Translations under genes and position numbers: made by a program
Shown: positions 1 to 12,400 of the stretch, piece by piece
Position numbering within the stretch: the first letter of the stretch is position 1
Layout: every line of letters begins with the position of its first letter
Assembly (NCBI RefSeq): GCF_914767665.1
Contig: NC_059502.1
Span: forward strand, 11,718,001 to 11,782,000
DNA length: 64,000 bases
Reading direction: 5' to 3'
Source of the DNA: Harmonia axyridis
Taxonomy: Eukaryota; Arthropoda; Insecta; Coleoptera; Coccinellidae
Notes under the pieces: generated by a model
Database searches by the model: none
What the model was told of the DNA's origin: nothing
What the model saw: the letters and a program-made list of their open reading frames with translations, nothing else

Positions 1-951
1 GCTTTTAACGCTAGTTCATTCATACGACAATTGCACACTTAGAGATCACATGTATATAGGTCTACAATACGACAAATAGTAAGTCGATTAACTAAATAAT
101 ATCGAATAATATGAATTCTACCTGAAATGTTTTCAGTATTCACAAAAGAGTACTGATTTTGATGAAAAAAATTAAACAGCTTCAATTCATATTTCTAGGC
201 ATCCAAATAAAAAAAAATTAATTAAAAAGCATCCTTCAATTACTCAAAACTTATGAAAAAACAAAGACAAAGAAAAAGAGGAAAAATCTCATTCAACTGA
301 TCGGAATAGTAAGTTTAAAAGCAATTGCATATAAATTTGGCATAATATAACTTATAAAGTTATAAGATTTTCGGATCTCATGAAATTGGTTCAATTCACC
401 TCCAATATTATCTCCTTTCGCTTTCTCCATGTTTGAAAGAACTTTTTTAGGATCTGATGCAAATTTCATACCTATAGATAAAATCATTAATATCAAAAAG
501 GTAAACCTGTTGATGAGTGTGGCGAAACATTTATGTTTGTATTAGAATTGCAAAAATTGAAGCTTATCATTTTTTTACGATATTGTATCTGTAGATACCT
601 ATTATCATACCAATTAATGGTTTCAATTTCATGATTGCATATCGCCTTGTTTTCAAGGGATTAATTTTTTGAATTTAATTATGTCATTTTACACCCTTAA
701 AATTCATCAATCTGGTTGGATATTAAGATTTCACACATTCAAGACATAAACTGAAAATTTTAGCGGCGTGCAGACAATTTTTCCCTAAACAATGAAAATA
801 AATAAAGAAATTATCGTGTTTCTTGAAATAAAACCAGATTCAGTTGTAAATGTTAAACTAGTTTTTTATCTTGTGCGTTTTGTGCTCAGTCCGGTTACAA
901 TCCTTTCGTTTGCAGACATTCCTCTACTGCGGAAATATTTTTTCTACTCAC
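1..951. other. No gene recognised; left flank of UNC93-like A
   Basis: AT-rich sequence downstream of the third exon of UNC93-like gene A. By comparison with genes B and C, four more exons should follow on the minus strand, but I cannot recognise a counterpart of exon 4 here. A 67-codon open stretch on the minus strand at 293-496 has no visible similarity to UNC93 proteins and I do not call it. Confidence 0.5.
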
Positions 952-3900
952 CTACATTGCAACATAGCCCAAAAAATTCCAGAATTCCGTGATATGGTGG
1001 CCTTTGTCGAATTCAAGGTCAGATAAGTACCTTGGCCGGTCCAAATCAAGGCTGCACCCGCTCCAATGATAGCACTAGCTATGTAGAGAAACCATGTGTT
1101 GGGCCATAAGAATGACATTATGAATAATCTGCGAATTAATAATGAATATGACGAAAGGAATATTGAAATTTGAATAAGAAGAAAAAATTAAATGATAGAT
1201 ATTTATGGATTCAAGATATTCGATGTTCAGAATCGATATCAATTCAGTGGCAACACTGATTCTAAGAAACCCTCCGAAGTTTCTGTCGTGATAGGAAAGC
1301 AGCCTGTACAGGGTGGGCAAATTTCGATGTTTTAGCACTACAACTTTTGAACCAGAGGAGATAGACAAAATCTGATACCCACTTCTCGATCTCTTTTTCT
1401 GAGAAACTAACAAGGGTAGTATTCATTTTTGGCCACCTTATTTTGTTTTCGGGTTATAAGCGAAAATTGGAAAAATGGCGATATCGAAAAACATTTATAT
1501 CTCCGCTAATAGTGACGATAGAGCTCTGAAATTAAAACATTATACAGGCACTTTTTTACGTAGAATCCAGTGGCGTGCTCGTATTTCCAAAAGGGTTTTC
1601 AATTACGAAGCTATGACCCAAAGTTATGTTTTTTCAAATGGGAACACTAGATTTTTGTGTCATTTTCTGAAAGCTTGATTTTTCCTGATTTCAAAAATAT
1701 ATAACATCGTATGATTTGGATCAATATAATTAATAGAAAATGGCCAAAAACCTCTTTTCACCTAAGAGTCTCAATATTTCTATGGTTTCAACTGTTGATG
1801 AACACAGAAAAATTGAGCTTTCTATAACAAGAGCAGTGTCCTTCCGTCAATCTGATTATTTCTATGCTTTTCATTTATTTCTACATTTTCAATTCGAACC
1901 TAGATATGTTTTATACATTTTTTATCTAAAAATTGATTTGGAAATAACGAAGAAACCACAAGATCGAATTTTTCAAACGAAAGAGTTGTATTGAGATGCA
2001 TGTATCAGGAGATTATTTACATAGGTCTCCAGAATCAATACGCACAAGTACCAATCCATTTTAAACAGCATATGAAACAATGCAAAATATTTAACCTAAT
2101 AATGATAACAATTGCACAATGCACAGTCGACACCTCTTTTCGATATTTCAATAGATGAATATTTGAAACTGTGTTCAAGCTACCTAGGAAACTTTTTTCA
2201 AGTTCGTTTATCTTTTCGAAACTATTTGTATAAAATAAATATAGATTCGAATTTTGTAGAAATAAGTGAAAAGCATAGAAATAATCAGATTGACGGAAGG
2301 ACACTGCTTTTGTTATAGAAAGGCTCATCAACAGTTGAAACCATAGAAATATTGAGACTCTTAAGTAAAAAAAGGTTTTTGACCATTTTCTGTTATTCAT
2401 TTTGATACGAATCATACGATGTTATATATTTTTGAAATCAGGAAAAATCAAGCTTTCAGAAAATGTTCCCATTTAAAAAAACATAACTTTGGGTCATAGC
2501 TTCGTAATTAAAAACCCTTTTGAAAATACGAGCACGCCACTGGATTCTACGTAAAAAAGTGCCTGTATAATGTTTTAATTTCAGAGCTCTATCCTCAGTA
2601 TTAGCGGAGATATAAATGTTTTTCGATATCGCCAATTTTCCAATTTTCGCTTATAACTCGAAAACAAAAGAAGGTGGCCAAAAATGAATACTACCCTTGT
2701 TAGTTTCTCAGAAAAAGAGATCGAGAAGTGGGTATCAGATTTTGTCTATTTCCTCTGGTTCAAAAGTTGTAGTGCTAAAACATCGAAATTTGCCCACCCT
2801 GTACATGGAAAATGTGCAAAAATTTTTTTCAAATTTGCGTTTGGAATGAAATCTATAAAAAGCGTATTTTAAATATTTTCAACTATTCATTGTCTTTGAT
2901 TATTTTGATGTAGCACTGCTTTCTAAGAGTTCAGGAGCTACCACTGCACCAAATACTGCACCAAATCCAAAATATTTCATGTAAGTACTTACAAATATGT
3001 GACAGATCCAATCAACATAGCAAATTTGGGCCCAAAAATAGAAATAGCAGAAGGCGAAATCCAATTGAAAATAGACAAAACGGCATATATAATAGCCAGA
3101 CTGTTATATCCAGTTCCAGTAAAGCTTGGGTCGTCATCTTGAACATTCTTCAGAATTGTGGTCTGTAAAGGAAAGAAAAATATATCTAACAGTCAGTTAA
3201 TTACAACGTGAAAATGTTGGCGCACACTTATGGAACACCTTGTATATTTCTTGTATTAAAATAAGTTATCGATCGATTGATTTGCCATATCGATATAATG
3301 CATACTTCGTATACTTCTCCTCTTACCTAAACTTATAATAATGGTAGAGATAATTTTTTGAATGAACAAAAATATCTTCAGAAAAATCATTACAAACTTG
3401 ACTCAATTAATTTCTCTGTGTGGTCAATTTTTAGAGATACGAATTTTTCTGCACACAAGCTAGAATTCGATATCATAAAACAACTTGATTTCTGAACTAT
3501 TTTTCATGCAAATAGCTGTTAGAGAAACAGAATATAATATCACCTTATAATACAAGATAATCTGTGAGTGATTCACATGATGAAATATATTGACACGGTC
3601 GATTTTTTGTATAAAAATTATCTCGCTAGGTTCAATCTCTTCAGCATTACATAGTTGGTATTTATTTATAACAAGCGTTTTTTTATTATTCGAGATGAAA
3701 TAATAAACCAAAATATAGGTAAATATGAAATAAAAAAATTACAGTGTAATTTAAGTGTAAACTTATCGATGTCAAAGAAAATAAATCAGATATTCTTTGC
3801 TGAACCACAGAAGGAATCGAAGAAAGTGTGATGACTGATGATACATCTCTAATAATAAAATTTCAGAACTTCCGCAACTCTCTCAATACCAAGAGATCGG

Positions 3901-6460
3901 ATATAGACCAGATGTTATATGCTCGAAGATATACAATATATGTTGGCGAATTGCCATGAAAGTTAGAAAGTTTTTGCGAAATTACTTTCATTCGCATATG
4001 TCAAACTTCTGAGAATGAAAATAGAGACCGATCTCGGGAAGAAATGTTTGAAAACGTTGCAAATTTGACATGTACATAGGTGTGGTGTAGGTATGTTCTG
4101 TCGATTCCACCTGATATTTGAACACATTGAAACAGGATACTGCAAGTTTTGCATTAAGATTGTGGTTTGATTCCTCGTAAATCATCAAATATCACGACGA
4201 CCCAAAAGTACTATAGTTTACGGCGACTGCAAATTTTTCACGATTTTTTAGTGAATTTTAACATTATCAATACGTTGTTGAATCGTGTATTGTTCCATTT
4301 TTAGTAATGGCTTTTTACTTGTGAAATGTCAACAGATGACAGCTTCAAAATTGGCAGCTGCGGACTATTCAAAATGAAACCTCTTATTGGGAAACGCTGT
4401 ATAATTAGAAGAACATGAAGAATAATAGTTCACATTTTCTCAAGAAAAAATTTACTGAACGCAAATCGAGTGCAACTATTTTTGGAAAAACGAAATGCAA
4501 CTATAGGTACTAAATAATACCCAAGTAGGTTCTGTTTCAATTCAATTGAAATTATTCGAAACTTCCATGAAATTGGTTCTCTGAATTCATTTTTTCAATT
4601 AATCATCTATATTATTAGTTCATCTTTATGAGATCTGATAATCATCATTATCTTCTACATATCTGAAAATACATGTTTTCTTTGTCGATCAATCTGGCAA
4701 ACAAATTCGATAGGGCAGTGAAATACCTTTGGATTTTCCACGTCTCAAAAATACATATGTATCTAGATTTCAATGTCTCAAAACACGTGAAGGAAGTTAT
4801 TGGATTAATGATATTGCTTCGGATATTGCTATAAAAAATCGAGAAAAGCACTAACTTGGCTTTCAGAAGCTTTTGAGGGGGCATAATTGAATTTGAACCT
4901 ATCGTCGAGCTCAAATTTGAAAAATACAAAACAGCGCAACGAAATGATAAAGCGCTCTGTTCGAGCAACCATCGCAACAAATTTCGGCAAATGCAAAAAT
5001 AAAAAAACTAATGTCACCAACAAGTTGAGACAATCAATTTACAATATAATCAAAGATCTAGCAATATTTGGACCTCCCCTCAGTTAGTTAGATTTTTTGT
5101 ATTTTCTTGTGAAAAAAGGACAATTCACAAATCGCAACCCATGCAAAGGTTATTCCAGTTATAAATCAGAATTAATCTATTGACCTTCGAATAATGTTCA
5201 TGCCTTTTGGATTATAAGAAACAAGTGACATTTAAGAAGAACAAAAAACGATATTCCATATAAATGTCCACATTATTTGAAAAAACGCTACCAAATTGAA
5301 ACGGAACTTAATATTTATCCATCGAACAAATATTTCAAACCCTACTATGTATATTATCTACATAATGAGGTTTTTCACTATTTCTCTTTTAAAGCAAAAT
5401 ATCTGGACGCGCTTTAAAATCTTATGTAAAAGAGTCGTTTATATTTTTTTCGATGTTCTGCTTGGTTTTTCTACGATTCTGACCTAACCATCAACACGAA
5501 ATGTTGCATAAAAGTTGAAATTATGGAATTTCATCTCGAAGGAATAGGTAGTTTTCATATTATCAGGAAAACAAAAAAAATTTAGTCGAAAATCTAGACG
5601 AACTTGACTGGAGATCCGAAACAGCCCTAAAAATTTCAAATTTCTAGGTTTCACCTTCGAGAGTTATTGTGTTTACGGCCGGGCGGACATAATTGAATTT
5701 GACCAAAACAAAATTTGATTTCTTTCGAATCTGTAGTTTCGAAAATTATCAGTTAATCAACATTTCGAACAGCCATATTCATTCAAGTTCTAGCATTTAT
5801 AATTTCGCAATTATAGATTTTTGAATATACCCTTTCGAATATGGTAACCATACCCACTTCATTTTATTAACCACTTTCTTAAGTTTTTTAGATATTGCAT
5901 CCTAATAGTTTTTTATCTCAAATAAGTACATAATGATAAATATAACAATAAAATCAGATCTTGAAAAATTTACGGTATACTTAAAATCATTGTATTAAAA
6001 CTTCTAGATTACTCCAAATATTATATTTTCTTTCGCTAATTGCTATCTCTAATAGTTTCCGATTATAAATTATTCATTTGAAACGAAAGACTTCTGGTTC
6101 GAACCCCGCAGCGGCGCAAAATGATATTTTTTAGTATACGATTTTTTTCGAAATGCAATATTTTGAAATACAAAAAAAGCACAATTCTGCAAAATGGAAG
6201 TAGTATTTTTTAGCTGCAAAATTTTTGTTTTACAATACAAAACCTATTCGCGTTTAAACACCGGGATGTGGGTAATATCTCTTTAATATTTTTTTACGAG
6301 TTGAGATAGATATAGGAAATGATAACCCGTCGTTAAAAATTTTCAACGTTTTCCTTTTGCAACATACCTCAATATTTCCCATAGTTTGGAATGCCATAAA
6401 TGTAAGCATAAAGGCAAGTCCGACTCCGATGACATTAAACAGTCGCTTATCCATGGTCAT
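952..6460 (-). CDS. UNC93-like MFS transporter A (5' three exons; continues left of window)
   Basis: Multi-pass membrane protein of the UNC-93 family (major facilitator fold). Family members regulate a K+ channel in C. elegans or escort Toll-like receptors in vertebrates; the role of this one is unknown. Exons on the minus strand: 6368-6460 (start ATG at 6454, or two codons earlier at 6460), 2993-3162 and 952-1128. The first exon gives MDKRLFNVIGVG and a hydrophobic helix ending FQTMGNIE. The second gives the ISIFGPKFAMLIGSVTY loop/helix. The third carries the family hallmark GAALIWTGQGTYLT followed by ISRNSGIFWAMLQ. All three have GT/AG borders and phases 0, 2 and 2, matching genes B and C exon for exon (87, 170 and 177 bp counted from the MDK start). 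Later exons must lie off the left edge, so completeness cannot be judged. Intron 2 contains a foldback element. Confidence 0.8.
1309..2801. mobile_element. Foldback element 1, long inverted repeat with TA duplication
   Basis: A 1.49 kb palindromic element. It starts CAGGGTGGGCAAATTTCGAT and ends with the reverse complement, and each end is flanked by TA (1307-1308 and 2802-2803), the duplication expected of Tc1/mariner-type elements. The arms, roughly 1309-1880 and 2240-2801, are near-identical, so the same translated string appears on both strands; the short open frames here are therefore repeat artefacts. There is no transposase. It lies in intron 2 of UNC93-like gene A. Confidence 0.85.
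3163..6367 (-). other. Intron 1 of UNC93-like A; no gene seen
   Basis: A 3.2 kb AT-rich intron. No convincing exon is visible. A patch near 4315-4400 (a stretch with TGTCAACAGATGACAGCTTC followed by short direct matches) resembles the end regions of the mariner-like elements elsewhere in the window, but it is too short to classify. A GGTTCGAACCCC string at 6096-6107 looks like an isolated tRNA B-box without the rest of a tRNA. Confidence 0.5.
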
Positions 6461-6640
6461 AGCTCTCGGAAATTTGAGGTTATGTTTATAATATTTACTT
6501 TCACAATTATTCGCGCCTATGAGTTTCCACAATCCACCTTTACACAGTCGACGACAAAGCATTACTGGAAATGAATGTGGATAAACCATTGCAATTATTG
6601 TATTCAGTCCAGTCTGCTATCATGCCAATTAGTATGCTTA

Positions 6641-7216
6641 TCAGATACATGTTTTATACGTCGTTGAACGGTATGGACTGAATCGTCCAATAGCGCAACG
6701 TATTTCTGGGGGCTTGTCAGTAATAGGCGCGCAAGAAAGTAGAGGATCGAAAGTAGCTACGTAATATAAACAATATAAAGCATTTACCCAATAATTTTGG
6801 ATATAACAGTGATTTTCGGCGCCTCTAGGCATGGTCCCTGGCAATGGCCGACATATTGCATTCAAATCGTCTACATAATTTGAATTAGAACCAGTGGCGT
6901 TTCTGTACAGATGGCCCACAAAAAACAGCCGAGTATGAGTTTTCCGGAAATCGCTGGGACAGATGAATTTTATTTGAGGGGACCTGTGATTGAAAATTTG
7001 TGACTTAAGGATGATCGATTTTGCTTCTTCGTGAAAAATGGAAAAAAGGCTTTTCAAATTTTGTACAATTCCTTCTGTATAACTAGCTGAATTCGGTACG
7101 TTGCGCCCCCATTTGAAGAAATCCTTGATCAGCAACTGCCTTGAGCGGGGAGCAATCCTCTTAAAAATTTCAATGACAATAGTGTTGTAAGAAAAAATGT
7201 TGAACAATGACACCAT
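6641..7216 (-). CDS. Unrecognised 191-residue open reading frame
   Basis: An uninterrupted 191-codon frame from ATG at 7216 to TGA at 6641, on the same strand as and just upstream of UNC93-like gene A. I do not recognise the protein. It has a moderately hydrophobic start and several cysteines in its C-terminal third (motifs FICPSDF, AICRPLPGTMPRG, NHCYIQNYW, LLSCAPITDK). There is no clear signal peptide, repeat or catalytic motif. It is much longer than chance frames in such AT-rich DNA, and its base composition is less AT-rich than the flanks, so it may be a gene, a single exon or a decayed gene. No introns are evident. It could also overlap the 5' UTR of gene A. Confidence 0.35.
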   Translation of the reverse strand: MVSLFNIFSYNTIVIEIFKRIAPRSRQLLIKDFFKWGRNVPNSASYTEGIVQNLKSLFSIFHEEAKSIILKSQIFNHRSPQIKFICPSDFRKTHTRLFFVGHLYRNATGSNSNYVDDLNAICRPLPGTMPRGAENHCYIQNYWVNALYCLYYVATFDPLLSCAPITDKPPEIRCAIGRFSPYRSTTYKTCI

Positions 7217-7496
7217 TAGAACAGTCTGCGCTACTACTGTTTAGAAATTACTGATAGGCTATTTGAACATCTTATTAGTTTAGAAACTGAACTAATATTC
7301 TTCACTGATCACTTTCAATGAGATTTTCACCTAATCACAAGATATTCTCCAAAATTGAAGTTGACTCTGGTATCATACTTGGGAAAATATTCGGCTAGGC
7401 TGTCTTATGAAAGCCACATGTATAAAGCTAGATAGGTAAATCAGTTAACTTTGAAGGAAGCCATCAATACATCCATCTTTGTGAATTTAGTATTTC

Positions 7497-8747
7497 CAAA
7501 GTATAAGGAAAGGATAGTAAGCCAACCGCCGTTTGACGGCAAGGAAATAGTCACCAGGGGTCGCTACTGTAGTTGGATTTGGAGAAGTAACTCGATAATA
7601 GATAGCGCTGAATCATGAGCCATAGATGGCGCAGAAATAATACGATAATTCATTCAGTGGCGTGGTTGAAAAGGGGTCGCATGACATTGCCAACAATTTT
7701 CATGTTATTATTAAGCTACCACTTCATTTGAATATTCGAATATTCATTCGAATAATTGCGTTTTGCATTACGATAAAAGTATGAATGATCACTTAACTCT
7801 CTATTCAGGAATAATTAAAACAAATCGATAGATACAATTGAATTAAAATTATTCATATAATAGTAGAAAGGGGTTTTCATCCGACGAAATATGAATAGAA
7901 TTGCGATATTATCAATGAAAAAAATATAAAATTGAATATAAGATTCAAACATATGAATTTAGCAATAAAGAGTTCTAATAATAATAATATAAGATTCTAC
8001 ATTCGAAAATATTCATTTCAATTTTAAATATAAGTTAAATATAAAAATAAAACATGATTTTATTTATTTCCAACATAATTGAGATATTTCAATATAATTT
8101 GGTTGTTCAAGGTGTGCTTTTCTTCAAATATTCATAAAAACATAGGCTGATATTTCGGTCAGAAAAAATTATTACAGGTGAATAATAAAATACATAACTC
8201 GAAGAATCGTAAAAGGTTGGGAAAAATGATCGAAACCAACTGTCAAAAGCTAAATATAGCTTTTGAGAAATTTCATTGGAACTTACGACATTAGGAACTT
8301 AATGTTGATAGAAACTTTACCAATTCTCACTCAATCTATAACAAAATAATATCAATCGAATATTCTTCAAATACATTCAATTGAAATATCGATATTCCGG
8401 AAAATGGAGTTTATTCCATTCATAAATCCTGAAAAAACCTAGAGATATCATTTCCTGACGACCTGACGTGATTAGTGATTTCATGATAACTTGTAGCATT
8501 GTCCTTTTTTATCACAAGTACACGCCACTGGCTGTAAAAATATCAAAATATAGAAATCTTCTGACCACTCTACTTCAAATATTTTAGTTCTTCAAAATAA
8601 CACCGATTTTTTCAGAGGGCTCCACTTTACGGACCAATTTTTGACAGTAAAATTTGAATAAAACGTGAGTACAACTAGATGGCGCTCAACATCAACAAAA
8701 TCGAAAAAAAGCACTACACTGGCTTACTATCCTTTCCTTATACTATG
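7497..8747. mobile_element. MITE family M7, copy 1 (7-bp TSD GTATTTC)
   Basis: A non-coding element bounded by inverted repeats of the type AGTATAAGGAAAGGATAGTA at the left and its complement at the right (8721-8744). It is flanked by a 7-bp direct repeat GTATTTC at 7490-7496 and 8748-8754. It shares both ends with the 477-bp copy at 49348-49824 but carries about 780 bp of extra AT-rich DNA after about 7727. No transposase is seen. The superfamily is uncertain because 7-bp duplications are uncommon. Confidence 0.75.
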
Positions 8748-9463
8748 GTATTTCTTTCCATAAATTAATGTTTACTCCAACTTAATCTCTAGTTGGACAA
8801 TATTAATTTATCGAAGTAATTAATATGTCAAATTCTAAATTATCCATTTTAAATTCACAAACTATTTGGAATTAACTGGAAAAAACGTGTTCAAAGCTGA
8901 AGTGATAATATAGTTTGTAAAGTAATTGATAATCGTTACTTAACAAACAATTATATATTATATCTAATTGCTGTACAAATGATAATTTCAGCTATCAAAC
9001 TAACTCATTCATAAGATCGAACTAACAAATTAGTTGATAATCTTTTCTTCACTAACTAGCTGATGATCTTTAAATCTAGACCCAACTGATAATTTCTGCC
9101 TAACTATGGTTATTCAAAGTTTTCTGGCTTTTCAGGGTTAAAGGCGATATTTAATTCGTAAAAATGATATCACCATTATCAAAATGTCTCTAACAGAAAT
9201 GAGGAAAATACGGAAATTAAAATATTTCATATGAAAAAATAATAAAGAATAGTAAAAATATTAATGGAACTCAAAATTATAATGTAATAAAAGTATATTT
9301 TATTTATTTTCAGTATATTTATTGTAAAATATGTCAAATAATGTCAACACTGTCACATTTCAAAGAGAAAATATCACCTAGATATAAAAATTAAAAAATA
9401 TATACAGCCATAATAAATATAAAAAAAAATTAAAAGCATCACATATTTTCTTCAGCCCAGCCC
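8748..9463. other. Intergenic / 3' flank of TTF1-like gene
   Basis: Very AT-rich DNA with no coding signal. On the minus strand, AATAAA polyadenylation-type hexamers lie at 9318-9323 and 9303-9308, about 140-160 bp beyond the TTF1-like stop codon, and are plausible cleavage signals for that gene. Confidence 0.5.
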
Positions 9464-12400
9464 TTATATCCTTGGTAGGATAGTCCCATTTTTTGTTTCT
9501 CTCCATATCTCTTTCACAAAACTATAATAGTCTTTTGTTGGCTCCAGGTCTATATTTTTCAAGTGTTCCAAAGCTTCTGCAATCAAAATATATAGATTTA
9601 TGTCAAGTTAAAACCAATCTAATAAATATTGCTGAAAGTGCATCTAAAACGTTGTTCATTCTTTTGGCCAATTTATTTCAAGGAAATAACGGTTAATTAT
9701 TTTGCCAAATGTATGTAAATTTCATACATGCATTGGTGAATTAGCCCAAAATTCAGCTATGTAGCTGTTACATGGGACAATATTATCTATTTTTTTCAAT
9801 CTGATAACCTAATCCACAGAATATATTTTGGAGAACGAACTGATTTGTATAGAATATATAAAGCTCCAACCCATCTAGGTGTCTAGGTTTTTTCCCTCAA
9901 AAATTTTTTTTTTACAGCCGTAGACAAACAGAATGAATTTTATCATGAAAAAGTAATTCCAGTCTAACCTAATCAACTAAGACAATTCTCAGCCCAAAAT
10001 TCACAAAATTATCACATACTTCTGAAAAAATTTATATCGTCTTTTTTTCTAAAATAAGTAAACTTTGAAACTCACTTTTGAAATCATTTTTTTTAACTGA
10101 TGGAACCTTATTTCTAACAAGATCATGTAAGGTTTTTCTGCATGTAATTGGAGGAAAACCTTCTCCCATTTTCTCTGAAACTGCTTTCCAATCGACTTCT
10201 TTCCAACTGGGGTAACTTGAAGATACACTGAAAAAAAAATTATGATGTATTCTAAGGAGATTTATAATTGGCACTAAATCTTTACTTAAATTATATCTAT
10301 ATTCTTGTTTGAGTAAGTAGATTCAGCACTGTTCAAAATTAAAAAAAACTTTATATTCAATACCTAAATCAGCAATGCAGAATAATACAGTTCCTTAATG
10401 ATATGCTAATATTTAATGGGACGATTCTTGGAGCCATTTTAAGGAAAAAACTTCACATGGACGTATATCGTAAATGTGCAAACTTTTGAGAGACATGCTG
10501 GTTTTCTAAAAAAAATCATATTTGAAAACGTGTACCAAATTTCATAGAACTATCTGCAATTGCAATAACTTTTTTTTCATCTGGAAATTTTACTACCCAG
10601 TATTTCAAAAGTTAGCACATGTGTAAACATGTCGTAAGACATAAGTTCATATAAAGTTTTTTCTTAAAATGGTTCCAAAAATCGCCCCCTTAAATATTAG
10701 GATATCGATAAGGAACATCCTGTATGAATGAAATTTGCTGAATTACACTAAAACAAATCACTTTACATTGGAAATCGTTCAAGAAATGATGAGATAGTCT
10801 TGCCTAGTCAAGATACCTTTGATTTGTCATTGACATATGATGCCTAAGATGCATGAAAACCTGGTGTGTCTACTTATAACTAGTAAACTTACAGACAAAA
10901 CAGGAGATTTTTCAGATTTATACCTAATTGATCGGGATGGGGATCGCGTCTGTTTCAGATGGCGCATACATCGTTTATATTTGACATTTCTCTTGATTCT
11001 CGGCTCTCGTGACCTTTGAGTATAGAACAATAATATTTTATGCTTGTAACAATCAGTTAAAATTCGATAGGAACTGAATTGTGAATGTTTGTAAAGTCTA
11101 AAATCAGTATTTCATTTTGAAACTGCGCCATGCAGATAGCGGGAATTCGAAAATTTCTGAAGAGGGCCACCTTACAGAACTCTGGTGAAGCAGAACACCA
11201 AAACAACAGGTGGATATCTCAAAAAGTCCCAAACAAAATCGAATCAGTACACACACCGGGGATTCTATGCATCTTAATGATGCCTGTCATAAAAAAAAGT
11301 CGAATATAAATATATCGATACAAACAAAGATTTTTTTTCCAATTCGTCGTTGGGACGGCTTGAAATGACCTCAAACCGGGACTTATTCCAAAAGAAATAG
11401 AATCAGAGAATGAACAAATTCTCTGAAGAAGCATAATCATGTAAATGATAGATAATACTCACATGTCAATTAGTTTAGCCCGTATGTACCCCTTATGTTC
11501 CGTATAGACATCAGAGAAAAATCTTGGATATAAATTACTTAACCACGATCTTCTGATATTGTCAGGAGGTAGATTCATTCTTTCGGCCACTTTTAACCAT
11601 TCTAACGATGTAATTTTATGATCTTTCAGCTCCAATAAATTGATAGTGCAGGTCTCTTCTGTTAGAGTAACTATCAGCTTTTCCACCAAAGATTTGGTCC
11701 AATGTATTTTTTGATTACTGTATTTTTTTTTAATTTCCAGTAGGCGATGTCTTAAACGTACAGATCTTCTTTGTCTGTTCAAAATAGTGCCAATGTCAAG
11801 AAATGGTGTACTGCTGTCGTTGACCTTCAGATATTCTTCAATAACTTGATCATCGACTTCATCATACCTGAAATCATTAATTTTTCAGTTTAATGATTGA
11901 TATACTTGCTATCATTGTATAACATACTCAAATTAATAATATATGAACGTGTACAACGATAATTAATGTAATATTACTCAACACAAATTTTTCACATTTA
12001 CATACTCAGAGGAAAGAAATGATAGAGGTGCCTTATAGCATTTGTTGACATCGCTATAACATTTTTGTTTACAAACACTTATAATGTACTGCGTTGCCAT
12101 TCTGAGGAAGAAGTAAACTTTTCTCCGTTCTGTGGCATAGATGTTTTGCGAATATTCTTTGGATGTGGCAACACGGTTCTGTTGTTGTTATTGCACGTGA
12201 CAACTAGAGCGACGTTGAGGGTTAACTGTTCATTTTAATTTCACATTTGTAATCGGCGTTATTTTTTACAAGTTTGTGAATTTTAAGTTACATATTGTTA
12301 ATTTTAATCATGGTAAAACCTCGAAAAACATGTATTGTGTGTAAAACATCGGAAATGAAAAACTAACCTATCATATGTAAGTTCACGTTTTGAGTCCGTA

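Noticed and set aside
293..496. 67-codon minus-strand frame near the left edge
   Set aside because: It does not match any expected later exon of UNC93-like gene A and has no family signal.
1740..2415. Pair of open frames with the same peptide on opposite strands
   Set aside because: They are the two arms of foldback element 1; the peptide identity comes from the inverted repeat, not from coding.
6096..6107. tRNA-like B-box GGTTCGAACCCC
   Set aside because: No acceptor stem, D-arm or anticodon arm can be built around it, and no A-box lies upstream at the right distance, so it is not called a tRNA or SINE.
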